DNA of 64,000 nucleotides from Manduca sexta. Lineage: Eukaryota > Arthropoda > Insecta > Lepidoptera > Sphingidae. Location of the stretch: positions 4,631,556-4,695,555 of the forward strand of contig NC_051116.1 of NCBI RefSeq assembly GCF_014839805.1, written 5' to 3'. The position numbers were made by a program, and so were the translations under genes. Below are positions 11,053 to 23,199 of the stretch, piece by piece. Under the pieces are notes generated by a model. The model did no database searches, was not told the DNA's origin, and was given only the letters and a program-made list of their open reading frames with translations. How positions within the stretch are numbered: position 1 is the stretch's first letter; the number at the start of each line of letters is the position of its first letter.

Positions 11053-11144
11053 AAATTATCATGGCTAAATCACACACGCACTTACGCACGCACGTACGCA
11101 CACACATATCCACACACATGTGTGTGATTTAGCCAAGATAATTT
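11053..11144. other. 25-bp stem hairpin with CA-rich loop
   Basis: Left arm 11053-11077 and right arm 11120-11144 pair with one mismatch across 'ggctaaatcacacac'. The loop of about 42 nt is built of ACGC/CACA repeats. It may be a small foldback element or a hairpin-forming RNA; there is no evidence for transcription. Confidence 0.7.
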
Positions 11145-11184
11145 CACAGAAAAATTCAGCGTGTTACTTTTATATGTAAAAAAC

Positions 11185-11290
11185 ACACTCGCGCCTTTTA
11201 TCTCTCTTTTCGCCGCAAGGTCCCATCCCATGATGTGATAGAGTGCGAGCCTATCGCCATATTAGGCACAATTTCCAGACTTCGATTAAA
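11185..11290 (-). repeat. SINE-B body fragment
   Basis: Carries 'catcccatgatgtgatag', 'gcgagcctatcgccatatta' and 'ttccagactt', the middle of the SINE-B body in reverse. Head and tail are missing. 11291-11930 holds no recognised gene. Confidence 0.75.
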
Positions 11291-11932
11291 TCATCGAAAT
11301 ATTGAACGGAATAAACTTGATCTTCATACATTTGCTATTATTATAATTACCGCTACGAATTACCACGCAGGCAAAGTCACGGACAAAAGCAAGTTGAACC
11401 CTTCGAATGAGCTTCAAGTGTTATCAATATTGAAACGTACTATGAAGACCTTTAACCAAGCAAGTAGACCCTTCGAATTCAAGTCTTATTAACATTGAAA
11501 GGATCTATGAGAATTTTCAACATAACGCTCAGACCTGGCAAATATTTGGGAACCAACCACTAAGACTCGGATATCTAAAAAAGTACGATCGAAATCAATT
11601 AAGCCGTCTCAAAAATAGTGTAAACAAACGACCCTTCTCTTATATTTGTATATATAGCAAATTAAATTTATGGAATGCTTTTAACATTGTTGCGTACTAA
11701 TTTGATCGCTATAATTAATTCAAATATACGACGACATAAATACAAGAATATTTTATGTATTTTAAGTAGGTATATTTTACTTCGATTCATTATATTATAT
11801 AGATTCATAATTATTTATAATTATAAGTATTATGTTTATAATTTATAACCACTTATTTTGGCACGTAACACATTTCTCTTTTTAATACACGCCCTTTGCG
11901 TTCACAGCGAGCAAGATACGTCTCAGTTTATT

Positions 11933-12280
11933 AGCTGACCCGGCAAACTTCGTACCGCCTAACAGTCGACATATTGACATTAATATTTATACGATACTAA
12001 CGTCACTCAAATGTTTTGCCTTCCCGGAACCCCTCCACTAACACTTAAACTTTATAGTATGGTATTAAAGTTCAAATTAACTTTTAAGTATTATTACGAA
12101 TCTTTTGTATGGGAATATGGAAAAGTGTTGTTTTAAGACTTTTTAAAATTGATCCCTCCGTAGAAACCATCCTCGTACTTCAAGGCATATTATTAAAAAA
12201 TAATTAGCGAAATCTGTTCAGCTGCTCTCGAGATTTGCGCTTCGCAAGACATACAGCGATTCATTTTTATATTATAGATA
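11933..12280 (+). repeat. Retroposon remnant ('agctgacccggcaaacttcg')
   Basis: Begins agctgacccggcaaacttcg and ends with 'catacagcgattcatttt' plus 'tatattatagata', features of a common arthropod retroposon tail. No coding frame. Confidence 0.6.
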
Positions 12281-12554
12281 AAGACATAAGCAAGCCGCTT
12301 ATATCATAGTAAGTTAACTTTTTACTCTGTCATTCACAAAAAAACAAAAAGACTTATAAAAACTGTAACACGTACATTTTATGTAAATACAAATAGGCAT
12401 AATCCTTGTCGATATCCGTCGTTCGACGCTATCGATCGGCGATATCGACAATAGAAGTAACATCAGTAGTATCTTTAAGTTGATAATGCGTGGTCGAGAT
12501 TTTTTTCGATCCTTTGCGGTAAGCAGGCGCGGACCTGTGTAAGTGTGAAGTAAT

Positions 12555-12680
12555 ACACGCACTACTCGCATTTATTCCCGAAGAGGTATGCAGAGGTGCA
12601 ACCAGAACACCAACTTTCCAGACTCCGTCTGGAATGGGGATTTTAGGAATGCACGAAGTAAAATTTTTGTTAGCACCTTC
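12555..12680 (-). repeat. SINE-B fragment
   Basis: Contains 'cgcatttattcccgaagagg' and 'tatgcagaggtgcaaccag', the 3' end of SINE-B in reverse, followed by rearranged sequence up to the Helitron start. Confidence 0.65.
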
Positions 12681-12682
12681 AA

Positions 12683-12952
12683 TCTGTATATATAAAAATG
12701 AATCCCTATTTCCCTTGGTCACGCCATCACGCGTAAACGGCTGGACCGATTTCACTTTTTTTTGTTGTGTTTGTTATTGTCAGGAAAGGTTCTTATGAAA
12801 GAAAAAAATAAAAAAATTGCGCGGTAAATTAAAATTTAAGAAAACTTAACGAAAATATTCATTTTATATAACTGTCAATTGTCTGAAATAACTGTCAGCG
12901 ATTGACAGAATATTCATAGCTAAGACGGGACAATATCTGTCGGGTGAGCTAG
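12683..12952 (+). mobile_element. HEL: short non-autonomous Helitron, copy 1
   Basis: Starts TC (tctgtatatataaaaatg) directly after an A and ends CTAG directly before a T, the insertion rule of Helitrons. About 10 nt before CTAG is a weak hairpin region ('aagacgggacaatatct'), a proper 5-bp stem in other copies. Shares 'tcccttggtcacgccatcac' with copies at 17445, 18946 and 54117. No Rep/helicase coding; it would need enzyme from elsewhere. Confidence 0.85.
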
Positions 12953-13480
12953 TATGTTTATAAAATAATAACTACATTATGTTACCATAGAAACAAAGAC
13001 TATTGTGGTAAAAAGCACTTCTGAATGATCTCATGGGAATCCACGATACAGGCTTGTCTAGTGGAGACCGTTGTCAATACATTGATTAATTTCGTACATT
13101 ACTGTAAAATTAATACTTTGTATATTCATTACGTATAGATCTTTTGTGTTAAATAAAAATATTATTCATTTTCATTTTTTTATTAAAAAAACAATCAATG
13201 TAAAGTTAAAATTGTGGATATTTCTTTTTCTATGTATGTATTTTCTAATAGATAGCTTCTAGAAATACTGTTAGCACGTCGCTTTGCTGGGTGCACCGCC
13301 TTAATATTACTGTTTAGCCACAGATCATCTCAACTAAATCCGTTAAAATTTCAGCCATTCGACTGAACTAATTCGTGCCACGTCCTCCATTGAGGAATAG
13401 TTAAAATTCTAGTTAGAAATAGAACCGAGTTGGTATAACAACACGTATTCCTATACTTGTGTATATTTTTGTTGTATTTG
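12953..13480. other. No gene seen
   Basis: AT-rich. 'aaataaaaatattattcatt' near 13150 resembles a polyadenylation signal region, but no upstream coding sequence goes with it. Confidence 0.45.
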
Positions 13481-13481
13481 A

Positions 13482-13668
13482 GGAACATCGTGAGGAAACC
13501 TACATACCTGAGAAGTTCTCTATAGGAATTTCGAGGGTGTGTAATCTACCAGTCCGCACTAGGCCAGCGTGGTGGACTAAGGCTTAATCCCTCTCGGTAG
13601 CAGAGGAAGGCCGTGCCCAACAGTGGGACAGTATATAATACAGGGCTGATGATGGTGATGATTATGAT
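13482..13668 (+). repeat. SINE-A 3' half
   Basis: Begins at 'aacatcgtgaggaaacctac' and ends with a TGATG-type tail, lacking the tRNA-like head (5' truncated). A ~40-bp reversed scrap of the same tail ('cagccctgtatttactgtcc') lies at 13698-13737, giving an inverted pair. Confidence 0.75.
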
Positions 13669-13973
13669 GTTTGAATTCAGGGGTCTACGAGATATGATAA
13701 TATCAGCCCTGTATTTACTGTCCCACTGTTGGGGGCCTCCTTTATAAATATTTTTTGGTATACACTAATCTCCGAAATCACGTGATCGATTTCAACAGAA
13801 ATATTTGTGAGACTTTAGTTAGTTCCAGCTTGAATATATGTATGACAATTTTGTGGAAGTACGTATAAAGGGCACAATAGTTAGATTATATTAAAAATAT
13901 TCCTTTATTAACAAATATGTTGGTTATAAAATTCAAAGATCAAACGTTTTAATAATAAAGTTTTTTTACAGGA

Positions 13974-14226
13974 TGACTAGTTTTTGCTCGCGTCTTCGCC
14001 CGCGTGAAGGAATTGTCCGGGATTTTTTTCGAGTTACTTAAAATGTATCCTTATATTATGACCAAATTACACAAAATCATTATAAATTGTAGCCTATATG
14101 CTATTCGGATATATAACCAATATTACTGTAAAGTTTCATCCAAATCCGTTTAATAGTTTTTTCGTGAAAGAGGAACAAACATACATACATCTTCACAAAT
14201 TTTCACATTTATAATATTAGTAAGAT
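13974..14226 (+). repeat. RET-H retroposon copy
   Basis: Starts 'gactagtttttgctcgcgtc', passes 'agtttcatccaaatccgttt' and ends 'tataatattagtaagatgag', the start and tail of a retroposon found at five more places in this window. No coding frame. Confidence 0.75.
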
Positions 14227-14229
14227 GAG

Positions 14230-15960
14230 TAGGACTAAGGTACCTATCCATACAGCGTATCTTCAAAGCCCAGATATCATTAAATACATGCAACCATTAA
14301 TTTAATTAAGCTTCCGTAAACCGAAACACATGATTACACAACCTTTTCCAAACATAATTACAAGCTCACATACGTGAAATATGAAATGGGGAACAATTTA
14401 ATATAATTATAACAAAAAAGTTCATTGTTCAAACAATCATCTTATTATGGTGGAAAGTCAAATATAGCTTTGCGTAGCGTGTTTGGTTTGGAATTTTGGG
14501 TTTACGGTTTTGGAGTTCGACGAGCTTGCTGGGTGAGTTATTGGGATATGATATATCTTTATAAATGGATTACTGTGGCTACATTCTATAGATTTGTCAA
14601 AGACTAATTTATTATGTATTAAACCATTTTTATAGCTATTTTGTGAACTATATAATAGATGACTCTTTGCATTTTATCGTTATTAAGTACAAAAAACTAT
14701 TACTATCTTAATAAAAAAAAAAAAAAACAGAAAATAGTTTGATTGTAAATAAAAAAATACGCTAAAATAAAATCATACTAGTTAATCATTCTTTACTACA
14801 ATTCGAGAATATAAAACAATATTTATCATAGTATACAAAATCATATTTTCAACCCTAAATCACACTGTAATTATGAACAAATAAAAAATTACAAACGCAC
14901 ATTTAAATTTGCTTGACAGGCGAATCGACCGTGTGTCCAAACATTTTTTTTGCCGCTCTCAATCCTTCTGGGAACGGATATTAAGGCATCCGCTTAACCA
15001 AGCCATCGAATAAATGATGATCTTCTAATTAATACACGCATTTTAAACTTTAAAGCCTGTGAATACAGTTGGAAATCGTTTAATAACTGTAAGAGATGGT
15101 ATCGTAACTTTGGCGGCGCTCTGTCCGAACTACTTAACCGGCACCGAAACTTGAATCAGATCTTGTTTTAATTTTATTACTTTATTGCATATTAAATTGG
15201 TACGAAAACTTAGTGAACCAATTTCAATTGAATTTGTACCGTTATTTTAGATAAGTGATATTTGGTATTTCTGTTTAGCATCGGGATAGTTTTAAATTGT
15301 GACCGGTTATTTTTGTTTTTTTTTTTCAAGATTCGAGATCCTTTATTTGTCAAACATGAGTATACACACAAAGTATGCAAGTTGTTCAGTATTATACTTA
15401 TATATAAAATGATCTGTCATGTTTGGTCTTTATAGCATACATAATTTCCTTTCTGCCTATCTCTCTTCAGTAATAGGATCATCATCATTCGAAACTTCAA
15501 CGCAGCATGGGCTCGATATCCACAGCGACGTAAGGCCTAACAGTTTAATAAGTATCGTTGTTATTTTTAATAAAAATTATCGTGTTCAATTTATTTATAT
15601 TTATTTAATTTACGTTACCTTAAACGCATACACCAGACACCCTAGAACGAGACTGAGAGAGAGAGGTGGAGCTCCTTTTTATAAACGTCAACTGTCACAC
15701 TTCACAGCTGACACACGTCAACCTGACAGTTGCAGGAACATCACCACAGACTCATAAAATACTGTTTTCACTAACAATCCTGCCACCCGTCCCAGTAGCC
15801 TTAGGCCCGTATTCACAAACGTCACTTAGCTAAGAACGGACTAATGCTGTGATGATAGTCTGTTTCTCAGTGCTATAGGCGTAACAGCTCTCACAGTATG
15901 TTACAGGAGCGCTGTGATTGGCTAATATTGAGACTTCAGTTGGCAGTTTGGTAAAGAAAA
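14230..15960. other. No credible gene; minor repeats
   Basis: Open frames at 14425-14607 and 15419-15757 have no recognised motif. At 15691-15735 'caactgtca...tgacagttg' forms a small inverted pair, and 'aggcccgtattcacaaacg' at about 15802 resembles the end of a TIR element whose partner was not found. Confidence 0.45.
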
Positions 15961-15972
15961 CTATGAAACTGT

Positions 15973-16332
15973 CGCCACTATGCGTTCGGGCGTACTGTGC
16001 GCCCTCATAGATTGTTGGTGACTATGGATGTTAGTCAATATGCCTATCTCCCCTCCTAGGTAATTCTTGTGCGCGCGGTTCCACACCAAATGTCGCGTCC
16101 CTAGGCACACAATTAAGTACGTATGCCTCTTGGTTGCCAAAGTCACATTGAGGTCTATAAGGGCTCTCTCCTCTCCAACCATAGTAATATAGTTCCCCCT
16201 ACACTTCTTTCCCAGCTATCCGCTCCCTATTTTCCTATGGCCTGCCATTGTTGCTAAGCCGGGGGATCGCCTGTACACCGTTCGCAGGATACTCCGGGTA
16301 ATAACCACGGAGGCTCCCAAAAAAAAAAAAAA
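15973..16332 (+). mobile_element. 5'-truncated LINE 3' end with poly(A)
   Basis: GC-richer than its surroundings, ends 'aaccacggaggctccc' followed by a run of A (16320-16332). The 8-bp aaactgtc occurs at 15965-15972 and again at 16331-16338, a plausible target-site duplication. I infer a Jockey/R1-like LINE tail from the 'ggatactccgggtaataacc' style of the 3' end; no reverse transcriptase domain remains. Confidence 0.6.
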
Positions 16333-16902
16333 CTGTCAAGAATAGTTTATATTTAGAGAAAAATTATTAGAATGATATTCTTTCAAATATTCATAGACTT
16401 ACATGTCATTTCTAAATTTATTTATTTTCTTCTAACGTTTGAATACGGCATCTTATTTAAAAACTAGAGGTCTCCCTAGCACCTAATCTTCTTCGAAATA
16501 TCGATCATCAAAGAATATTGAATCTAAATTATCATGCTTAATTGTCTTTACGTTCCGCTTAAAACCCAGTTCATCATCATTGGAGTTACCGAGTTAATTG
16601 AAATACCAGGAATCATTAAGTATTACTGAAACGCTCTGTCACCTCTCTAACGTACCATTCGTGGGTGACGAGACGTGCTACAGTCTATTTACTTTGACAA
16701 ATTAAAAGTTGAAGCGATAGAATTGATGGTAGGGTTGTTTTTTATGCAACTAAAGAGCAACTGGACCATCGAATTTGGCAGTTCAGTTCTGTATGATATT
16801 ACAGTAATTCACAAAACAAAATTTTATACATTGCAAGTCTGGACTAAGTTTTTTTTATGTTACAAATGACAAAGAAGGTAAGTTAAAATGAAACTATTTT
16901 TA

Positions 16903-17100
16903 GGATTTTACTACGGTTTTAATATATTAGTTTTTCTCTCGACGTTTCGAAGACTTTGCAGCCTTCGTGGACACGGAGGCGACTGAGGTGTTGATCATCC
17001 GCAAAGTCAAAGTTACAATATCTACCTACATTTTACAATTATACAACTTTTTAAATTTTATTTTAATAATTATTTAACATTCGCGTAAAAATAAACCATT
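16903..17100. repeat. PLE-end copy
   Basis: Contains 'ctctcgacgtttcgaagac', 'ttgcagccttcgtgg', 'gactgaggtgttgatcatcc' and, after about 70 bp, 'taacattcgcgtaaaaataa', a near match to the Penelope ORF start at 57246. This is one of the better links between the palindrome motif and the PLE. Confidence 0.6.
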
Positions 17101-17244
17101 GAAGAAGCCAAGTCTCTATGCTGTGCAGTTATTCTAATTTTAATGTTTTTCAAACTACAATACGGTAGTTCCTGGCTGTTCTGTGGTAGGAACATACAAT
17201 TTATTTGTACACCGATAGTTCATAGACTATTATGCGTACATGGC

Positions 17245-17444
17245 AAAGTGACAACACCTGATGGTAAGTGGAGTGGAGGACAGTAGAATGTCGACTGACG
17301 AGAGATGATTACATCGGCAGTCGACACAATTATGCCGGCCTGTTAGCATTGAATATGCACAGGCTGATCCCGGCACGTAACACTTACGTGGGCCTATATG
17401 GTGGGTTTAAAACTTTGTGTACGGGGGTCGCTATCCGGGTGATA
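17245..17444 (-). mobile_element. Rpt-D copy, split by a Helitron
   Basis: Plus-strand reading: 'cacctgatggtaagtggagt', paired gtcgactg...cagtcgac, 'cacaggctgatcccggcacg', then 'tcgctatccgggtgata' where the Helitron at 17445 interrupts the usual 'ggatataaaatata' continuation. Confidence 0.75.
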
Positions 17445-17688
17445 TCTATATATATATATATAATTGAATCCCTATTTCCCTTGATCACGCCATCACGCGT
17501 GAACGGCTGGACCGATTTCACAATTTTTTTTTGCTGTGTTAGTTAGTGTCACGAGAAGGATCTTATGAAAGAAAAAATTAAGGAAGTTGAGGGGAACCTT
17601 AGAAAATAAAGAAAAGTTAATTTCAGCGATTGACATCATGCGCGCTGCTTTATAGTTAAGACGGGACAACGTCTGTCGGGTCAACTAG
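17445..17688 (+). mobile_element. HEL: short non-autonomous Helitron, copy 2
   Basis: A|TC at the left (17444|17445) and CTAG|T at the right. The stem AGACG/CGTCT spans 'agacgggacaacgtct' about 10 nt before CTAG... Here it is 'agacgggacaacgtctgtcg'. Inserted in an Rpt-D copy. Compared with copy 1 it has lost part of the middle. Confidence 0.85.
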
Positions 17689-18437
17689 TTTTAAATAAAA
17701 TATCTAATATAATAACTAGTCTACTGGTTAACTACAGCTACGATACACTACTCACATAAAAAAAAAAAACAATATTTAACATAAATACAGAATAATACCA
17801 AGATTCATAAAATAAAAAAGCACATCAAATCAAGAAGTCATAAAGTATTAGATAAGATTGTTTAAAGCATTTGCCTTTTAAAATAAAGACGGAACCCGAA
17901 ATGTCATCAACAGAAGAACTCTTGATATCGTTGAAGACAATATGATAATACTTCCCTATCGATATTGCGTTTTGTTTTGAACAATTTCATACTCTGTTAC
18001 AATACAAATATGTCTCAGAATGACAAACCACGTTTATAGCCAGTTACAGCCTGACCAGGAAAATAAAAAACCTGCTCCGGAAGCACCATTTTGGCTTTTT
18101 CGTGCTAAGACAATACAATAAATTGGTTCTATATTTATCACAACATATCTAGGTCTCTTAATTTGCTGATCGGGCTATAACTAAAAAGTAAGTGATCAAC
18201 TCTTGGATATATAGATTTTAAAAAATCTAATTATATGTTAAATATGAGGCAAGGTATAAAAATCAAAACCAATGCACTAGATCAACGAGGTACTACCAGG
18301 TTCATACAAAATCCATGAATACTTATGACACTTGAATGGCTTATTGAACCCTATGCCGGCATGAGAGACTCATACAGTTTTATGAATGGGTGTGTAAGTT
18401 TTCAATACAGCTTTTTAATACCTTTACAAAATTAATG
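17689..18437. other. No gene seen
   Basis: AT-rich; no recognised repeat. Confidence 0.5.
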
Positions 18438-18782
18438 CAGGTTTTTTTGACGTTGCGTTCATAAATTAAAACCATAACGTTTTTACCTCTGCTAATATTG
18501 TGCTAAAAATCATCCGTGAATAACGAATATTTTTTAAAAATATCCTAATTTTCCTTAACTGTTTTTTATCATTTAGTATTTTAGCCTGAATGTGGCATGT
18601 GGGTAAGTATTTCAAACTGCAAATGTGATGTTGCTACGAGAAATTCTCTTAGAGTAGTAGTAGTGGCATTAGATTTTTTTTATCAAAACAAATACTCTTT
18701 TATTATCTACGGTTCGGGTAACTTAGTATAAAATGTTATTTTCAAGATGATATAAATGTGGTTTCATTTTACAATGATCCTG
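18438..18782 (-). mobile_element. MITE-F, diverged copy
   Basis: Left end 'caggtttttttgacgttgcg' and right end 'gtttcattttacaatgatcc' correspond to the inverted ends of MITE-F (see 49846). The internal 'gatgttgctacgagaaattc' is the reverse of the internal segment of other copies. No transposase. Confidence 0.7.
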
Positions 18783-18945
18783 TATAGTACTTAAGTACTT
18801 AAGTTATTTTAAAAATAACCTAATGGTTTCTTATTGTTTCGTACTTCTTTATGCTGTGTACTTGATTAAGTACAGACTTGTGTCCTGGGTTTGAGTATGT
18901 CTTTTTTAATTTCTTTATAAATACTCATTCTGCTTGATTTAAGAA

Positions 18946-19186
18946 GCTATATATATAAAAATGAATCCCTATTTCCCTTGGTCACGCCATCACGCGTGAA
19001 CGGCTGGACCGATGTCACAATTTTTTTTGTTGTGTTTGTCATTGTCAGGAGAAGGATCTTATGAAAGAAAAAATTAAGGAAGTTGAGCGGTTCGTTAGAA
19101 AATTTAAGAAAAGTTAATTTCAGCGATTGACAGAATGCGCACTGCAAATTCATAGTTGACAGGACATCGTCTGTTGGGTCGACTAG
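18946..19186 (+). mobile_element. HEL: short non-autonomous Helitron, copy 3
   Basis: Keeps the full 'tatatataaaaatgaatccc' start, but the expected TC reads GC. Ends CTAG before T. Terminal hairpin is damaged ('gacaggacatcgtctgttgg'). Confidence 0.8.
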
Positions 19187-19503
19187 TAGTGTATGAATGT
19201 GAACCGATACGTTTCATATATTTTAGGGACTGAAGCGATTTTTATTAAAATAAAGTGGCTGCAGAAATACTTACACTAATATATCCCCAACCAATATGAC
19301 TTATCAATAAGCAACTGCTTCAGTCTGTTAAACGCTCAGTGTTATAGCAAAAGGTGTCACAAAAATATTTTTATCTTAACAATATTATTTTTTGTTGACT
19401 ACAGTGAGCCTATTTACCCAATGACGTTTTACAAATAGACGCGTCTTAGACTAACAATATTGCACATAAAAACAGCGCAGTATTTACTATAGTCACATAC
19501 CTA

Positions 19504-19605
19504 TACAACCCTAACAACTCGCATTGATACGGCCCTAGTCACAGCCCTAGCAGCTCGCATTGATAGGGCCCGAGCGGGCCCGAGTGTGTCCGAATGGGCC
19601 CGAGC
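19504..19605. repeat. GC-rich short tandem repeats
   Basis: Two ~36-bp units containing 'ctcgcattgata' are followed by 'gggcccgag' units repeated three to four times. Isolated GC block in AT-rich DNA (19187-20465 otherwise has nothing recognisable, apart from 'accgacttcaaaaaagaagg' at about 20197, a scrap of a common lepidopteran repeat). Confidence 0.65.
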
Positions 19606-20469
19606 GTCGAATGACCCGTCGCCGTAACAGTCGAATAAAATACATTTATTAGTTAAAAAAAATAAGTTAAACAGTGTATATTTATTACTAACGTATGAAA
19701 TGAAACTTTTTTTTCATTGACAGTTGGAGTATAATTTGTACATCGTCTAAAAACAACGGAAGGCATTTTATTTATAAAAATACAAAAAGTTAATAAGACG
19801 ACTAGCCGCGACGGTGGTTGGAGGTTAACTAAGTGAATGTCGGGCAATTACCTTGCTTTCGTCTTGCCAGTATTGAGCTCGGACAACGTATTTATGTAAT
19901 AAAAACATCTTAGTATTTACCAACTGATTACATTTTCCATAATAATGCTACAAAAATTACAATCGAGAACTCTATTTGTATTCATAAAGCGTGCGACGAA
20001 CCATTTCGTAGGCAAATTGAGTGATGGCACGTCCAGATAAATTGTATTAGCAAGGGTCATTGTCACCTTTCGTGAAAACGACTGTCTGGGCAAATTTTAT
20101 GAGGTTACCAATTGTGAGGGTCTTGGTATGCGAAATATGTTTACTGTCGAATGGTATAGTGAGAGACCCTTCGAGTGGGTTCAAGTCCATTTTAACCGAC
20201 TTCAAAAAAGAAGGTACGGCATGTCTGCGACTTTCTCAAAAACCACTGTTATCATTATTGTCTTGTGTTTTTCCAGTTTGAAGAACTGTAACCTTTATAT
20301 ACTGTGAATTATTTTTATTTATTTTGGATTTAATATTTTCATGCATACTTTGTTTTGTCTTCGCTCTGGATTGATTGATAGAGAAGGCATTTTGCGTTAA
20401 GTTCGCCTTGATATATTATATATTTCTTATCTTTGCTTGGCATAGTGTTTGCAAATACCACAATTGCTT

Positions 20470-20620
20470 TCACCACTGTTTACCCCTCCGAAGCCCTGGA
20501 GGAGTTAGCACAACTGAAATTAGGGCACCACCCTTGCGGCACGTGTGTTTCATCCCAAGAAGTGATAGGGAGAACCTACCGCCATACTAGGCACACGAGT
20601 CCAGGCTGACACAGCAAAAA
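20470..20620 (-). repeat. SINE-B, degenerate
   Basis: Traces of 'acgtgtgtttcatcccaaga' , 'cctaccgccatactaggcac' and 'gtccaggctgac' match the SINE-B body in reverse with many changes. Confidence 0.55.
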
Positions 20621-20854
20621 AAAATATACAAAAAAAAAATATTACATCTTCAATATAACATTCAGCTTCATTTATCCATCTGATTGCTCATATCAATCTT
20701 CCCACCAAAACCAGAGCATTAATTTTCTCACATTTTTAAACCGCACGTAATTACTTCGTTGGTTAATTAGCATATTAATTGAAATGTATACCGGTGGCCG
20801 CCAACACGATCAAAACATACCTGATTGACGTTATAGATCGAATTCGAAATATTT

Positions 20855-20950
20855 TTTTTTCACTGCACATGATGGTAAACGGAGGGTCGACTGACGAGAG
20901 ATGATTAGCCTTCGTCAGTCGACATAAATATGCCGAGCTTTGGGTACTCA
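20855..20950 (-). repeat. Rpt-D fragment
   Basis: T run, 'actgcacatgatggtaaacg', then gtcgactgacgagagatgat and cagtcgac. Truncated after 'tatgccgag'. Confidence 0.75.
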
Positions 20951-21004
20951 CCTCTTTAAATTGTAATCGGGTAAGGACGATAAACTAGGTTGTATTATGA
21001 GAGT

Positions 21005-21245
21005 ATACAACTCTTTATTCACACAACACAACATCACGCATTTATCCCTGAAGGTGTGTGCAGAGGCGCAACCAGGGCGCCCACTTTTAGCCAAGTGTGT
21101 TCCGTCCTATGATGTGATAGTGGGCGAGCCTATCGCCATATCGGGCACAAATTTGATACTCCGAGCTGATACTGAGCAGAAAAACCCAAATATCATTTTG
21201 CCCGACCCGGGATTCGAACCCAGGACCTCAGGGCGCTGTCCTGAC
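21005..21245 (-). mobile_element. SINE-B copy, head truncated
   Basis: Plus-strand order 'catcacgcatttatccctga', 'ttccgtcctatgatgtgata', 'cgagcctatcgccatatcgg', 'gacccgggattcgaacccag' (B-box reversed) and 'gacctcaggg'. The A-box part of the tRNA-like head is missing at the 21245 side. Confidence 0.85.
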
Positions 21246-21371
21246 CTGAGGTAGGTCTTTATTCAATGTCAGTATAGAATTTAAATTTACGTGTTATTAT
21301 AATTTAATGATTTGAATGTATTTGGACAAGTTTAAAAACTATTTAATCAAGTGATTTAGATACACACTCAT

Positions 21372-21600
21372 GTTTTTATTACCGAAGGATTAGACAGAGG
21401 CGCAACTAGCACACTCTCTTTCCACCGTGAATTTTCCATCCACGATGTGAAAGGATCTATCGCCAAATTGGTCACACATTCCAGACTCCGAGCTGATACT
21501 GAGTATAAAAACTTAATATTACATTGCCCGGCCCGGGTTTCGAACCCAGGACCTCAGCACCGCAGTCGTACCGAAATACACCTACGCCACCGAGACACTC
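21372..21600 (-). mobile_element. SINE-B copy with complete head
   Basis: Same order of blocks as the copy at 21005; here the tRNA-like head is complete up to 'acgccaccgagac'. B-box reversed at about 21537-21547. Two SINE-B copies within 600 bp in the same orientation. Confidence 0.85.
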
Positions 21601-22490
21601 AAGTGATTTATATTTTTTTTTATTTTATTTATAGATGTATTTAATGGGTTGATTTAATTGTCTGTTATAGACTTGAATAAAAGTATAGTAGAGATATATG
21701 CCCAGCTGTGGGAATATATGAAGTCCTATTGAAATTATCTTAATCAACGGTATTTAATTTTTAATTATAAACCTTAATTACCTGAGTTTATAGATTATTA
21801 TTGCAACCACAGTTAAGAGTATTGTGGTACGTAGAAATTATTGCAATTATTACGATCTCACGTGTTTTTCAATGGAGAATGTGGTTTATCTTTCACACTT
21901 TAATAATTAGTTTAATACCTTTAATACCTTAATGCTTATCACGCCTTTTCAGGGGTAGACAGAGGAGTAACCCACCTGCATTTCGCCAGCTAATACGCGA
22001 CAATAAAAAAAAGGTATAAGTTTTGAAATTCTTATTTACAATACATGTAGTTATTTTTATTTTTCAAAAGGACTATTGTAAATGCCTGGAGATACAAGTT
22101 GGTGAATTAGTACAAACAGATTTTCGTTATTTAAATTTTTTTCTAATATATTTCGAAATACCTGTTAGTCCTTTGGCAATGACCTCTCTAATATAATCAC
22201 TTATTAACATTTACGCATTGCTAAACTTCAAAATGAAACTTGTTTTCGAATATGTATTACATGTTGTATATTTTATTGCTAATACTATTTTCGTATTTCA
22301 ATTTTGGTATAATTATAAAATGTGGGTAGATTTTGTATCTTTGGTTTTTCGGACGACATACACTCGCCTGTGACTATGCTGCAAAGTCTTCGTAAGATCG
22401 GGAGAATTTATAAAAAAAATACCGTAAACTAGACTATTTCAATGTCTATCCCAACTGTCTCCACAAGACATTTTCTAGCTCCCCTAATAA
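21601..22490. other. Mostly no gene; one PLE-end scrap
   Basis: AT-rich. At about 22375-22425 'gctgcaaagtcttcgtaaga' and 'cgggagaatttat' are the reversed PLE-end motif. Confidence 0.5.
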
Positions 22491-22494
22491 AAAA

Positions 22495-22650
22495 ATATAA
22501 TGCTTTATTCATCACGTAGGCGGACATAGATGCACTTATGTAAGTCAAGGTATATAAGAATATTTAATTATTACTTAGATAAAGTCGATTATATAAACTA
22601 AAGACAATTTATATTGGACATACAATAAAGTCTAAAAAGTAAAACTAGAC
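22495..22650. repeat. Dispersed repeat shared with 54770-54900
   Basis: 'atgctttattcatcacgtag' and 'gtcaaggtatataagaat' recur at 54768 onward inside an inverted-repeat element. Element class not recognised. Confidence 0.6.
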
Positions 22651-22883
22651 CACAAGCTGCCTGCAATTGCCTTAGTCTGGTCGTCCCAGTGTTTAGATGA
22701 CGAACTCTCCTTAACTTACCTTCAATCTTAATAAATATTATTCCATATGTCCGTCTGTCAAAAGACCCAAATGTTTTAACCGTCTCACGCATTTTACGAG
22801 GAACGAAGGACAAGCTATTAAAAACTGGTTGCTGTTCGAACTTTCTGAATAACTAATTGGATTATAGTAATCAAAAACATAAA

Positions 22884-23195
22884 GCGGCGATAGCTTAGTT
22901 GGGTGTGGAACGGACTGTCAAGACGAATGTCCGCAGGTTCAAATCCCAAGGGCACATACCTCTGACTTTTCTAAAATCATGTGTGTATTCTTTGTGAATT
23001 ATCATTCGCTTTAACGATGAAGGAAATCGTGAGGACATCTGCACATCTGAGAAGTTCTCTATAAGAATTTCGAAGGTGTGTGAAGTCTACCAATCCGCAC
23101 TAGGTCAGCGTGGTGGACTAAGGCCTAATCCCTCTCAGTAGTAGAGGAGGCCCGTGTTCAACAGTGGGACAGTATATAATACAGGGCTAATATTA
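22884..23195 (+). mobile_element. SINE-A, full length
   Basis: Head gcggcgatagcttagttggg, B-box ggttcaaatcc at about 22936, full body and start of the (ATT) tail. Small deletion in 'atcgtgaggacatctgcac'. Directly followed by Rpt-E in the other orientation, so both tails meet. Confidence 0.88.
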
Positions 23196-23199
23196 ATCT

